A DNA stretch of 64,000 nucleotides from the NCBI GenBank assembly GCA_963727285.1, contig CAVSFF010000009.1, forward strand, positions 558,001 to 622,000, read 5' to 3'. This document shows, piece after piece, positions 25,412 to 34,652 of this stretch; the stretch's first letter is position 1, and the number at the start of each line of letters is the position of its first letter. The notes beneath the pieces are model-generated. The model did no database searches, was not told the DNA's origin, and worked only from the letters and a program-made list of their open reading frames with translations. This DNA comes from CAITWD01 sp963727285 (lineage in GTDB: Bacteria > Actinomycetota > Thermoleophilia > Miltoncostaeales > Miltoncostaeaceae). The position numbers and the translations under genes were made by a program.

Positions 25412-26965
25412 GTGAGCACGCTCATGACGGGGCAGTCCGACCCGCAGACGGCATTCGACCTGGGTGCGCGCCTGTCCCGCACGCCGGCGCCCGCGACGAT
25501 CGTGATCTTCGGCGCGTCCGGAGATCTAACGCGGCGCAAGCTCATGCCGGCGCTCTACAGCCTTGCGCTGCAACAGCTGCTGCCGCCGGAGATGGCGATC
25601 ATCGGCCTGTCCCAGACCGAGTGGGACGACGATCAGTTCCGGGAACAGATGCGGGCTGCGGTCACCGCCCACGGCGGCCACGACACCCTCGACGCGGACA
25701 TCTGGCGGGCCTTCGCCCATCGCCTGTTCTACCTGCCGGCGTCGTTCGACGACCCGGACGCCTACGACGATCTGCGGGCCCGGCTCGAGCACTTGCGGCG
25801 CAACGAGGCCGGACTCGGCAATCGCCTGTTCTACCTGGCAACCGCCCCGACGTTCTTCCCGGTGATCGCCGAGCACCTCGGTGCCGCCGGGCTCTCGTCC
25901 GAGGAGGACGACACGTTTGCGCGGATCGTCATCGAGAAGCCGTTCGGGCGCGACCTGGCGAGCGCCCGAGTCCTCAACGAGCGCGTCGGTGCCGTCTTCG
26001 GCGAGCGCCAGACCTACCGGATCGACCACTATCTGGGCAAGGAGACGGTCCAGAACCTGTTGGTGCTGCGCTTCGCCAACGCGATCTTCGAACCGGTCTG
26101 GAACCGGCGCTATGTCGACCACGTGCAGATCACGGTCGCCGAGGACCTCGGTGTCGAGAACCGCGGCGGCTACTACGACGAGAGCGGCGCCCTGCGCGAC
26201 ATCGTCCAGAACCACATCTTCCAGGTGCTGTCGCTGGTGGCGATGGAGCCGCCCGCCCGCTTCGACAGCCGCAGCGTCCACGACGAGAAGGTCAAGGTCC
26301 TGCGCGCGATCCCGGAAATCTCGGCCGAACACGCCCACGACGCCGCCGTCCGGGGGCAGTACCGGGCGGGCTACATCGGTGGGCAACCGGTCGTCGGGTA
26401 CCGGTCCGAACGCGGTGTCGACCCCGACTCGAACGCCGAGACGTTCGTGGCGATGCGCCTGACCGTCGACAATTGGCGCTGGGCCGGGACACCATTCTAT
26501 TTGCGGACGGGAAAGCGACTCCCGCGCCGCGCGACCGAGGTCGCGATCCAGTTCAAGCCCGCGCCGCACATGCCGTTCGCCCCGACCGCCGTCGAGACGA
26601 CCGCACCGAACCTGCTCGTCCTGCGGATCCAGCCGGAGGAAGGGACCTCTCTGCGCTTCTCGGCGAAGGTCCCCGGACCCCAGGTCGACATCCGCAACGT
26701 GAGCATGGACTTCCAGTACGGCAGCTCGTTCCTCAAGCCCAGCGCCGAGGCCTACGAGCGGCTGCTGCTCGACGCCCTGCTCGGCGACTCGACCCTGTTC
26801 GCCCGTTGGGACGAGGTCGAGCGGGGGTGGGAGATCGTCGACGGGCTCCTGGCACATTGGGGTGCGGTCCCGATCGCCGCGCAGAACTACGCCGCGGGTT
26901 CGTGGGGGCCGACCAGCGCCGACGCGCTGATCCGGCGGGACGGGCGGGAGTGGCGCCGGCTATGA
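25412..26965 (+). CDS. zwf: glucose-6-phosphate 1-dehydrogenase
   Basis: G6PDH (517 aa) makes 6-phosphogluconolactone and NADPH from glucose 6-phosphate. The cofactor motif GASGDLTRRKL lies near residue 35. The substrate signature RIDHYLGKE carries Asp205-His206. FANAIFEPVWNRRYVDHVQIT and YYDESGALRDIVQNHIFQ are classic. GTG 25412 is chosen because the family start and IFGASGDL spacing fit. The stop overlaps the opcA ATG (ATGA), the usual zwf-opcA coupling in Actinobacteria. Confidence 0.96.
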   Translation: MSTLMTGQSDPQTAFDLGARLSRTPAPATIVIFGASGDLTRRKLMPALYSLALQQLLPPEMAIIGLSQTEWDDDQFREQMRAAVTAHGGHDTLDADIWRAFAHRLFYLPASFDDPDAYDDLRARLEHLRRNEAGLGNRLFYLATAPTFFPVIAEHLGAAGLSSEEDDTFARIVIEKPFGRDLASARVLNERVGAVFGERQTYRIDHYLGKETVQNLLVLRFANAIFEPVWNRRYVDHVQITVAEDLGVENRGGYYDESGALRDIVQNHIFQVLSLVAMEPPARFDSRSVHDEKVKVLRAIPEISAEHAHDAAVRGQYRAGYIGGQPVVGYRSERGVDPDSNAETFVAMRLTVDNWRWAGTPFYLRTGKRLPRRATEVAIQFKPAPHMPFAPTAVETTAPNLLVLRIQPEEGTSLRFSAKVPGPQVDIRNVSMDFQYGSSFLKPSAEAYERLLLDALLGDSTLFARWDEVERGWEIVDGLLAHWGAVPIAAQNYAAGSWGPTSADALIRRDGREWRRL

Positions 26966-27978
26966 CGGCGCCCGGGACCCGCCGGATCTGGGACGGTCAC
27001 GTCGACAGTGTCCGCGACCTGACGCGGGCTCTCGCCGGCCTCCAGCCGACCGACGTCGACGGCCGCCCCGTCGCGATGGCGGCGGTTCTGAACCTGGTCG
27101 TCGCCGCCGATCCGCACGGTGCCGCCGAGGCGGAGCGGATCATCGAGTCCCTCGCCGACCACCAGCCGTCCCGCGCCATCATCATCGAGCGCGACCCCGA
27201 CGGCGACGGGATCGACGCCCACATCGAGGCGCAGGCCCAACTGGTCGGTGGCGGCCGCACGCCGTCGCGGGTGGAACTGCTGCATCTCCGACTCCACGGG
27301 GCGGCGGCGGCCGGAGCCGCGAGTGCGGTGCAAGCGCTGCTGCGCCCGGACTTGCCGGTCTTCCTCTGGTGGCCGGAGGCGCCCGATCCGACAGACGAGG
27401 TGTTCACGCAGCTCAGCGGCCGCAGCGACCGCCTGATCGCCGAAGCCGGGGGGCACGATGGGGCCCGGGCGATCTCGGCGCTCGCTGCCGCGATCGCCGA
27501 CCGTGGAGCCGCGGTCACGGACCTCGCCTGGGCCGCGCTGACTCCATGGCGCCAACTGCTCAACCAGCTGATCGACGGCGAACGGCTGGCTCGGCTGCGC
27601 GGCGAGGCGACCGTCACGATCCGCCACGTCGGCCCGGAGCCGTGCCTGGGGTCGCTGCTGTTGGCGGGGTGGCTGGTCGACAGCATCGGGCCCCAGGTCA
27701 CGATCGGCTTCGAGTCGGCCCGGCCCGGCGGCGAACCCGACATCTGCGAGGTGCGCATCGACGACGGGGCCGGCCAGGCCTACGAGATCGACCGCGTCGT
27801 CGGGCGGGCGGCGGCGTCGGTGGTCACGCGCAGCCCCGGCACCCCGACCCACGATCGCATGATGCCCATGCCCGAGCGCACCCGCGCCCAGCTGCTGGCC
27901 GGAGAACTCGAGCTCCAGCGCCACGACCGGCCGTTCGAGCGGGCGGTCCGTCACGCCCGCCGCCTCGCCCGGCGGTAA
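26962..27978 (+). CDS. opcA: glucose-6-phosphate dehydrogenase assembly protein OpcA
   Basis: OpcA (338 aa) is the redox-linked partner that binds and activates G6PDH in Actinobacteria and cyanobacteria. Recognisable stretches are MAAVLNLVV, SRAIIIERDPDGDGIDAHIEAQ, RPDLPVFLWWPEAP, SRSDRLIAEA-like GRSDRLIAEAGG and SLLLAGWLVDSIG. Position and four-base overlap with zwf fit the assignment. The pgl and tal genes that often accompany this cluster are absent here. Confidence 0.93.
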   Translation: MTAPGTRRIWDGHVDSVRDLTRALAGLQPTDVDGRPVAMAAVLNLVVAADPHGAAEAERIIESLADHQPSRAIIIERDPDGDGIDAHIEAQAQLVGGGRTPSRVELLHLRLHGAAAAGAASAVQALLRPDLPVFLWWPEAPDPTDEVFTQLSGRSDRLIAEAGGHDGARAISALAAAIADRGAAVTDLAWAALTPWRQLLNQLIDGERLARLRGEATVTIRHVGPEPCLGSLLLAGWLVDSIGPQVTIGFESARPGGEPDICEVRIDDGAGQAYEIDRVVGRAAASVVTRSPGTPTHDRMMPMPERTRAQLLAGELELQRHDRPFERAVRHARRLARR

Positions 27979-28000
27979 CCCTCCGCCGCGACGCCTCCGG

Positions 28001-28672
28001 CTAGTGGCCGCGGTGGCCCGGAAGGGCCGCGAATTCCTCCGCCTTGCGGGTCGGGCCGAACACGACGACGAGGTCGCGCTCGTTGAGCACCGTGTCCTGG
28101 GTCGCGTAGGTGAACCGCCCACCGGGACGCTTGACGCACAGCACGGTGATCTCGTACTTCTGCCGCACGCCGGTGTCGGAGATCCGCTTGTTGATGAACT
28201 CGGTGGGCACGGTGGCTTCGATCAGCACGAACTCGCTGTCGAGCTCCACATAGTCGACCGTGCGGCCGGACATCGTGTGCGCCACCCGCACGCCCATGTC
28301 GCGCTCCGGGAAGATGACGTTGTGAGCGCCGACGCGTTGCAGGATCGATCCGTGCTGGGTCGTGATCGCCTTGGCCCAGATCATGGGCACGCCGAGATCG
28401 ACCAGCGCATAGGTGGCGAGGATGCTCGCCTGGATGTCGTTGCCGATCGCCACGACGGCCATGCCGAAGTCGTCCGCGCCGATTTGGCGCAGGACCTCGA
28501 CGGTCGTCGCGTCGGCCTCGATGACGGTCGCCAGGTCCCCGGAACACTTGCGGACGACGGCGGGATCGGAGTCGATCGCCAGCACCTCGTGCCCGAGCCG
28601 GGTCATGGTCTGTGCCAGCGCCTGGCCGAAACGGCCGAGACCGATGACGAGAACTTGTTCCTTGCTAGCCAA
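28001..28672 (-). CDS. potassium uptake regulatory protein TrkA/KtrA
   Basis: This cytoplasmic RCK gating subunit of a Ktr/Trk K+ channel (223 aa) has an N-terminal Rossmann VIGLGRFGQALAQTMTRLGHEVLAID (about 8-33) binding NAD(H)/ATP, and a C-terminal TrkA_C domain starting about 145. I chose TTG 28672, which overlaps the end of the TrkH gene by 8 bp and has GAGGAG upstream. An upstream ATG at 28717 within trkH would add a nonconserved leader. Forms an operon with the membrane subunit. Confidence 0.9.
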   Translation of the reverse strand: MASKEQVLVIGLGRFGQALAQTMTRLGHEVLAIDSDPAVVRKCSGDLATVIEADATTVEVLRQIGADDFGMAVVAIGNDIQASILATYALVDLGVPMIWAKAITTQHGSILQRVGAHNVIFPERDMGVRVAHTMSGRTVDYVELDSEFVLIEATVPTEFINKRISDTGVRQKYEITVLCVKRPGGRFTYATQDTVLNERDLVVVFGPTRKAEEFAALPGHRGH

Positions 28673-30017
28673 CGAGTGGTCGCTCCTCGGGATAGGCGAA
28701 CAGGCGGTCGCGCTCATGGACGGTCAGCGCCACCGCCAACGTCAGGGGACCGATGCGCCCAAGGTACATGAGCAGCACTTCGATCAGCTGCGCCGCGGTC
28801 CCCATATGCGCAGTGATCCCGGTGGACAGACCGGTGTTCGAGAACGACGACACCACCTCGAACAGGCACGCGTCCAGCCCGAACGGGGTCAGCATCATGA
28901 AGGCCAGCGTCGCGAACAGGATGATCGAGACGGCGATGAACGCCACCGAGATGCTCTGGCGCAACACGGCGCCCGGAATGGCCCGCTGGTATGCCTCGGC
29001 CTGGCGCCCGCCGCGCACCTCGCTGATCACGATCAGCACCAGGACGGCGAACGTGGCCAGCTTCAGGCCCCCGGCCGTCGAGCCGCTGCCGCCGCCGACC
29101 ACCATCAGCATGTCGCCGATCAGCCGCGTCTCGCTGTGCATGTGGGCGACCGAGATCGTCGTGAACCCCGACGTCCGGAAGTTGATCGAGGTAAACAGCG
29201 CCGACCCGATGCGGTTACCGATGCCCATGTGGTGGATCGTCCGGGCATTGGTCCATTCCATGATCGCGATGACCAGGGCACCGCCGGGGATGAGCACGGC
29301 GGCTGTCGTCAGCGTGAGCTTGGTGTGCAGGGTCCAGGTCCGGGGCGACCGCAGGCGACGCCGGACGTCGAGCCACACCGGAAAGCCGATGCCGCCGATG
29401 AGCACGGCGACCGCCACGGGCACGAGGATCCACCAGTCGGTCGAGAACCGCACGAGGTTGCCGCTCCAGAGGGCGTATCCGGCATTGTTGAACGCCGAGA
29501 TCGACAGGAAGACGGCCCGCCACGCCGCCCGCAGGAACGGGTATCCCAACCCGAGCCAGAGGCGCAGGCAGATCGCGGCCGCGATCAGCAGTTCCACGCC
29601 GACGGTAAACGCGGCCAAACCGACGAACACGCGCCGGGCGTCGTCGAGATTGATGACCTCCATCTCGCGCTGGCTGATCAGGCGGCCGCGCAGGCCGAGC
29701 CGGCGCCCCAACACGAGGAAGATCATCGACGCGGCGGTCATGATCGCGAAGCCGCCGAGCTGGATCAGGACGAGGATCACGACCTGGCCGAACGGGGTCC
29801 AGTAGGTCGTCGTGTCAACCAGGGTGTGGCTGGTCACGCAGACGGCCGCGGTCGCGGTGAACAGCGCCACTTTGACCGGGGCCTCGCCCGATCCGCGATG
29901 CGAGACCGGCAGCGCCAAGATGACCGTCCCGACGGCGATCGCCACAGCGAACGACAGCGCGACCAGCTGCCCGGGATTGAGCGCGCGGAAGAACGGCTGT
30001 TGGCTAATGCGCTGCAC
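28665..30017 (-). CDS. potassium uptake membrane subunit TrkH/KtrB
   Basis: This K+-translocating subunit (450 aa) has four repeated M1-P-M2 units. Selectivity-filter-like strands are visible as TATAAVCVTSH, SISAFNNAGYALW, TSINFRTSGFTT and VSSFSNTGLSTG, each with the key Gly region. GGGSGSTAGGLKLATF is the conserved intracellular gating segment. It pairs with the overlapping TrkA/KtrA gene. No c-di-AMP riboswitch was seen upstream. Confidence 0.93.
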   Translation of the reverse strand: MQRISQQPFFRALNPGQLVALSFAVAIAVGTVILALPVSHRGSGEAPVKVALFTATAAVCVTSHTLVDTTTYWTPFGQVVILVLIQLGGFAIMTAASMIFLVLGRRLGLRGRLISQREMEVINLDDARRVFVGLAAFTVGVELLIAAAICLRLWLGLGYPFLRAAWRAVFLSISAFNNAGYALWSGNLVRFSTDWWILVPVAVAVLIGGIGFPVWLDVRRRLRSPRTWTLHTKLTLTTAAVLIPGGALVIAIMEWTNARTIHHMGIGNRIGSALFTSINFRTSGFTTISVAHMHSETRLIGDMLMVVGGGSGSTAGGLKLATFAVLVLIVISEVRGGRQAEAYQRAIPGAVLRQSISVAFIAVSIILFATLAFMMLTPFGLDACLFEVVSSFSNTGLSTGITAHMGTAAQLIEVLLMYLGRIGPLTLAVALTVHERDRLFAYPEERPLVG

Positions 30018-30136
30018 GAATCGCGTCCAGGGTCAGGAAGGATCGATCGCACGGTCGGGTGCGCCGGTGCGGGCGCGTCGAACCGCGGCGAAGCCTAGCT
30101 GGTTCCCTGGCGCGAGCCGTCGCCCCTCGCGCATGC

Positions 30137-30733
30137 TCACGGGCCGGTCGCGGCCTGCTCGGGACTCACCGCTTCGATCAGGATGCGCGCCTCCGGATGG
30201 TCCGCCAGATCGGCGACGAGCCCCACAAACGCCGCGACCGCGGCATCCGACGGCCCCCTGCGCTCCGCGAGCCCGCGCAAGACGAGCGCCGGCGGCGCGG
30301 GGGAGCCGGCGGGGTCGGTGGTCACCAGGGCGACATCGAGGAGGATCAGGGCGCGGGCGCCGTCCCCCGTCGGCAGGGAAAACACGTCCACACCGTCCGG
30401 GGCGGCACCGCCGCCGAGTCGCGACGCCGCGCCGGCCCAGGCGAGCACCCGCGCCAGGTCGTCGTGCCCTGACCGCCGCAGCGCCCGCGGGCCGTCAAGG
30501 GTCCGTATCCGCGACGTTGCGCCGGGCCCCAACCAGCTGAGCCACGCGCAGGACAGCAGCAGTGCCCTGGCCTCGCGCGACAGCGCGGTGGCGCGTGCCA
30601 GGCGCGCGGCCTGCTGTGCGACCCCGCGGGCATAGGCGTATTCGCCCGGGTCGCACGCCGCGCTCGCGAGCCCGTGCGCACCGACGGGAGTCCCGGCGGC
30701 CGTCCACAGGTCGGGTGACAGGTCCGGACGCAC
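30137..30733 (-). CDS. degenerate HD-domain-like protein (predicted inactive)
   Basis: This 198-residue protein keeps the outline of small HD-domain hydrolases. EYAYARGVAQQAARLARATALSREARALLL corresponds to the first helices, followed by LSCAWLSWLG where LHDIG is expected, TLDGPRALRRSGHDDLARVLAWAGAAS where HPLDGA..L...GH..LA..V..HS.A is expected, and a DVALVTTDP...RGLAERRGP ending. The metal-binding His/Asp residues are all replaced. I infer an inactive paralogue or ligand-binding pseudo-enzyme. It is 7 bp upstream-adjacent (same strand) to the deacetylase-like gene. Confidence 0.65.
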   Translation of the reverse strand: MRPDLSPDLWTAAGTPVGAHGLASAACDPGEYAYARGVAQQAARLARATALSREARALLLSCAWLSWLGPGATSRIRTLDGPRALRRSGHDDLARVLAWAGAASRLGGGAAPDGVDVFSLPTGDGARALILLDVALVTTDPAGSPAPPALVLRGLAERRGPSDAAVAAFVGLVADLADHPEARILIEAVSPEQAATGP

Positions 30734-30739
30734 CGGCGG

Positions 30740-31894
30740 TCAGCCGAGCAGCATCAGGGCCTGGTCGACGACCTGGTGCCCCTCCGCATCGGCGCGGGCG
30801 CGCTCCTCGGGCGAGATCTCCGGCTCGGTCTCCCCGAGGAGCGTCGCCGTCAGCTGGTGGCCGCAGCGCTGCTCGGCCGCCGCGACCCACCCGGGTGGGA
30901 GCCGGTCATCGAGCTCGGCGCCGACCATCTCGGCGAACAGCATCGCCCAGGCCCGCGGGACGACGTCGGTGTTGTAGCCGCCGCCACCGAGCGCCACCCA
31001 GCGCCCGTCGCAGGTATCGCGGGCCAGCTCGTGCAGCGCACGGTAGACACGAGGGAAGGTCGGCATCGTGACCTGCAGGTGGGCAAGCGGATCGCGATGA
31101 TGCGGGTCGGCGCCGTCCTGGGTGACGATGATCTCGGGCGCGAACTCGACAACCGCCCGCGCGATGACCTCCTCGACGGCCCGCAGGTACGGCGCGTCTC
31201 CGGCGTACGGCGGCAACGGGATGTTGACGGCCGCCCCCGCCCCGGGGCCCATGCCACGCTCGGCAAGCCCGCCGGTGCCCGGAAACAGATAGCGGCCGCT
31301 CTCGTGGACCGAGCAGGTCAGCACCCGCGGATCCTCGTAGAAGATCCACTGCGTGCCGTCGCCGTGGTGAACGTCGATGTCGATGTAGGCCACCCGCGTC
31401 GCCCCGGCCTCGAGCAGCGCATGGATCGCCACCGCGGGATCGTTGTAGATGCAAAAGCCGGCCGCCCGGTTGGCAAGGGCGTGGTGGAGCCCGCCGCCCG
31501 CCGAGAACGCCTGGTCGGCACGCCCCTCCCAGACCTCCATCGCGGCCGTGATCGACGCGCCGCACAAGAACGCCGCCGCCTCGTGCATCCCGGCGAAGGC
31601 GGGCGTGTCGCCCCCAGCCGCGAGGCCCCACTGGGCGGCGTCCCACCCCTGGGCGAGCACCGGCTGCGCACTGAGTCTCCGTACCGCTGCGACGTAGGCG
31701 GGGGCGTGGGCGCGCGCGACCTCGTCGTCGCTCGCCGGCCGCGGCGTCACAACATGCACGTCGTCCCGCTCCAGCAGGCCGTAGGCACGGATCAACTCGA
31801 CAGCGAGCTGCCGACGCAATGGCGACAACGGGTGGTCGTCGCCGAGGTCGTAGTCGCCCATGTGCTCGTCGAAGACAAACGCGGTACGGGCCAT
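30740..31894 (-). CDS. histone deacetylase-family protein (AcuC-like)
   Basis: This zinc-dependent deacetylase-fold protein of 384 aa resembles AcuC, which deacetylates acetyl-CoA synthetase. It has HPLSPLRRQLAVELI near the N-terminus, FSAGGGLHHA, FCIYNDPAVAIHALLEAG, the metal site YIDIDVHHGDGTQ, ITQDGADPHHRDPLAHL and ALGGGGYNTD. The zinc ligands (Asp-x-His and the later Asp) are present, so it should be active. No acs gene is nearby, so the target is uncertain. Confidence 0.9.
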   Translation of the reverse strand: MARTAFVFDEHMGDYDLGDDHPLSPLRRQLAVELIRAYGLLERDDVHVVTPRPASDDEVARAHAPAYVAAVRRLSAQPVLAQGWDAAQWGLAAGGDTPAFAGMHEAAAFLCGASITAAMEVWEGRADQAFSAGGGLHHALANRAAGFCIYNDPAVAIHALLEAGATRVAYIDIDVHHGDGTQWIFYEDPRVLTCSVHESGRYLFPGTGGLAERGMGPGAGAAVNIPLPPYAGDAPYLRAVEEVIARAVVEFAPEIIVTQDGADPHHRDPLAHLQVTMPTFPRVYRALHELARDTCDGRWVALGGGGYNTDVVPRAWAMLFAEMVGAELDDRLPPGWVAAAEQRCGHQLTATLLGETEPEISPEERARADAEGHQVVDQALMLLG

Positions 31895-31927
31895 GTCGAC
31901 ATCGTAGCCGCCGCGAGCGGCATGCGG

Positions 31928-32209
31928 TCAGGGAACGACGACCGTCCAGGGCACGATCTGATGATCGACGACCAGGCCGGCCGCGACGTACGGGTCGGCC
32001 GCCATGAACTCCTGCGCCGGCCGCGGGTCGTCACCGGCGAACACGAACACGCCGGAGTCGACCGGGTCGCCGGCGGCTCCGGCCATTACGAGGAGACCGT
32101 CCTCATGAAGCCGCGCGATCAGTGCCAGATGGGCGTCGCGGTACGCGCCCCGACGCGCGAGGATGTCGGGGACGTACCGGTAGGTCAGGAGCTGGTGGGG
32201 TCGGGGCAC
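31928..32209 (-). CDS. YCII-related domain protein
   Basis: This 93-residue dimeric alpha-beta-barrel-type protein of the YCII family has LLTYRYVPDILARRGAYRDAHLALI (start and catalytic-type His), DGLLVMAGAAGDP and the closing DPYVAAGLVVDHQIVPWTVV. YciI-like proteins are small, often of unknown activity. It lies between the deacetylase and NAD synthetase genes on the same strand. Confidence 0.85.
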   Translation of the reverse strand: MPRPHQLLTYRYVPDILARRGAYRDAHLALIARLHEDGLLVMAGAAGDPVDSGVFVFAGDDPRPAQEFMAADPYVAAGLVVDHQIVPWTVVVP

Positions 32210-32235
32210 GGCGGTCCTCGGCGTCGTCGTCGGGG

Positions 32236-33945
32236 CTACAGATACCTGTTCGTGACGGGCATGCGGCGATCCTTGCCGAACGCCCGCGGGGTGACCTTGA
32301 TGCCGATCGGGCCCTGACGCCGTTTGTACTCGGCGCGCTCGATCAGGCGGATCACCCGGTGGACGACCTCGGGGTTGTGGCCCGCCGCCGCGAGCTGATC
32401 GGAGTCGAGATCGTGCTCGACATACCCCTCGATAATCGGATCGAGTTCCGCGTAGGGCGGCAGGCTGTCGACATCGAGTTGGTCGGGGCGGAGCTCGGCG
32501 GTGGGCGGCCGCACAATCGTCGACTCCGGGACGACCTCACGACCCGCCGACGCATTGCGCCAGCGCGCGAGCCGGTACACCCAGGTCTTGGAAATGTCGC
32601 GCAGCGGAGCGAAGCCGCCGACCATGTCGCCGTAGAGGGTGCTGTAGCCGACCGACATTTCGCTCTTGTTGCCGGTGGCCAGGACCAGGGCGCCCGTCTT
32701 GTTCGAGAGCGCCATCAGCAGCGTGCCGCGCGTTCGGGCCTGCAGGTTCTCCTCGGTGACGTCCCGCGGTCGTCCGGAAAATACCGGCGCCAGTGTCTGC
32801 TCGAATCGCGCGACGATCTCGGCGATCGGCAGATCGATGAGATCGATGCCGAGATTCCCGGCCAGCGCCTGCGCGTCGTCACCCGACATCCGACTCGTAA
32901 AGACCGAGGGCATCCGAACCCCCGTCACCGCCTCGGCGCCCAGTGCCTCGACGGCCAGGGCCGCCGTGAGCGCCGAATCGATGCCGCCCGAGAGTCCGAT
33001 CACGACGCCGGGGAAGCCGTTCTTGCCGACGTAATCGCGGATTCCCGTCACGAGGCCGCTCCAGACCTCCTGCTCGGGTCCGAACGGCTCGACCACGTGC
33101 GCGGCGGCCGCGCCCGGCACCGTGACGGCGACCGCATCCACAGGCTCGGGGACGACCAGCGCACGCTGCGGCAAGCTGCGGATCAGCGGCTCCCGCAGGC
33201 GGCGGCGCACCGAGATTCCCGGATCGATGTCGGCGATCACCAAGTCGGTGGAAAACTGCGCACCGCGTGCCACGACGGTCCCGGTGGCGTCGAAGACCGC
33301 CGACCGCCCGTCGAACACGAGCTCGTCCTGCCCTCCGACCTGATTGCAGAAGACCAAGGCCGCACTGCAGTCGGATGCCCGCGTGGCCAGCATCCGCTCA
33401 CGGGCGTCGCCCTTGCCGCCATGCCAGGGGGACGCCGACAGGCAGGCGATGACGTCGACACCGGCGGCGGTCAGGTCGCTGGCGACCGGATCCGGGTACC
33501 AGATGTCCTCGCAGATCGCGATCCCGACGCGCATGCCGAAGATGTCCACGACCAACGGACCGTCGCCGGCGCGAAAGTACCGGGCCTCGTCGAACACGCC
33601 GTAGTTGGGCAGAAACCGCTTGCGGTAGACCTGCTGGACGCGCCCCGCCGCGACAACCGCGGCCGCGTTGAAGCAATCGCCGTCCCAATCGACGCAGCCG
33701 ATGAGCGCGACCCCGTCGGTCACCTGCGCGGCGATCTTCTTGAGCGCGCGCTCCGCGTCGCGGGCGAACGCCGGACGCAACAGCAGGTCCTCGGGCGGAT
33801 ACCCGGTCAGCACGAGCTCCGGGAACACCGTCAGGGCCGCCCCCGCCTCACGGGCCTGTTCGAGCGCATCCAGAATCAGGCGGGTGTTCCCGGGGATGTC
33901 ACCGACAACCGTGTTGAGCTGGGCGAGCGCGACGCGCACAGGCAC
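32236..33945 (-). CDS. nadE: glutamine-dependent NAD+ synthetase
   Basis: This fused two-domain enzyme (569 aa) amidates nicotinate adenine dinucleotide to NAD+. The N-terminal nitrilase-type glutaminase (1-265) has the triad Glu43 (FPELVLTGYPPEDL), Lys109 (YRKRFLPNYGVFDE) and Cys145 (ICEDIWYP). The C-terminal synthetase has the ATP-loop SGGIDS (319-324) and LATGNKSEMSVGYSTLYGDM. The start GTG 33945 is preceded by GAGGG; GTG 33939 is two codons later. Confidence 0.95.
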   Translation of the reverse strand: MPVRVALAQLNTVVGDIPGNTRLILDALEQAREAGAALTVFPELVLTGYPPEDLLLRPAFARDAERALKKIAAQVTDGVALIGCVDWDGDCFNAAAVVAAGRVQQVYRKRFLPNYGVFDEARYFRAGDGPLVVDIFGMRVGIAICEDIWYPDPVASDLTAAGVDVIACLSASPWHGGKGDARERMLATRASDCSAALVFCNQVGGQDELVFDGRSAVFDATGTVVARGAQFSTDLVIADIDPGISVRRRLREPLIRSLPQRALVVPEPVDAVAVTVPGAAAAHVVEPFGPEQEVWSGLVTGIRDYVGKNGFPGVVIGLSGGIDSALTAALAVEALGAEAVTGVRMPSVFTSRMSGDDAQALAGNLGIDLIDLPIAEIVARFEQTLAPVFSGRPRDVTEENLQARTRGTLLMALSNKTGALVLATGNKSEMSVGYSTLYGDMVGGFAPLRDISKTWVYRLARWRNASAGREVVPESTIVRPPTAELRPDQLDVDSLPPYAELDPIIEGYVEHDLDSDQLAAAGHNPEVVHRVIRLIERAEYKRRQGPIGIKVTPRAFGKDRRMPVTNRYL

Positions 33946-34075
33946 GAATCCCTCGAGGCGATCTTCGCTCCTGCGCACCGGGCCGGGGCCGCGCGCTAAT
34001 CTGAGCGACGTACGCGCGTACGATACCCCTCGGCGTGCGACCACCGCATTCAGGCTCCGTTGGGAGGATCGTTCG

Positions 34076-34504
34076 ATGAGCAGCTTGCCACCCCAGAGGA
34101 TGGGCCCCGGGGGCCTTCGCGGAGGCGGACCGGGAGGGCGCGGTCCCGGCCAGCCGAATGTCGGTGGCCAGCGCAACATGACCCCGGCCCAGGGCGCGCA
34201 GGAGGCCGAGCGCCGGTTGGGGCTTCCCTGCTACTACGCCGGGCAGCGCGTGGCGGCCGTCGTCGGCTGTGTGGCGTGCCAGTTCCAGATCAACAACCGC
34301 GCCGTCCTGCCGACGTGCCCGCAGTGTGGCGAGATCGTCTGGGCGTATCTCGGGACGGGCCCGCGTCCGATCCCGGAAGGCGAGGCATCGGTCCCGTCGC
34401 CCGAGACCGATGCCGCGACGCCCGAGGTCAGCGTCCAGGACGGGGTCTCGATCGGTGGCGATGCGCCATCGGTCAGCGTCGAGGAAGGCATCAAGCTCGA
34501 CTGA
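34076..34504 (+). CDS. zinc-ribbon protein with Gly/Pro-rich N-terminus
   Basis: This 142-residue protein is unrecognised as a family. Residues 1-45 are Gly/Pro/Arg-rich and probably disordered. Residues 50-90 hold two CxxC knuckles (VGCVACQFQ and PTCPQCGEIVWAY), a zinc ribbon. The C-terminal 50 residues are acidic and contain two similar segments (PEVSVQDGVSIGGD, PSVSVEEGIKLD). ATG 34076 has GGGAGGA upstream. Divergent from nadE. Confidence 0.7.
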   Translation: MSSLPPQRMGPGGLRGGGPGGRGPGQPNVGGQRNMTPAQGAQEAERRLGLPCYYAGQRVAAVVGCVACQFQINNRAVLPTCPQCGEIVWAYLGTGPRPIPEGEASVPSPETDAATPEVSVQDGVSIGGDAPSVSVEEGIKLD

Positions 34505-34652
34505 CGGTCCGGGGCGGCGGCGCTCACAGATTTCATACATTTCACACGCGGATCGATAACGCGATTTGCTCGTTCGCGCGCCGATGGTCATTCAGAATGG
34601 GCCGCCGGCGTGTGTTGCGCCGCGGCAACACCGCGAAGACCGAAGGCTCCGC

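Noticed and set aside
28413..30098. 561-codon plus-strand frame opposite trkA/trkH
   Set aside because: Shadow of the potassium transporter genes; the translation is Arg/Gln/His-rich without motifs.
30018..30136. c-di-AMP (ydaO) riboswitch before trkH
   Set aside because: Only about 120 bp with no recognisable conserved core.
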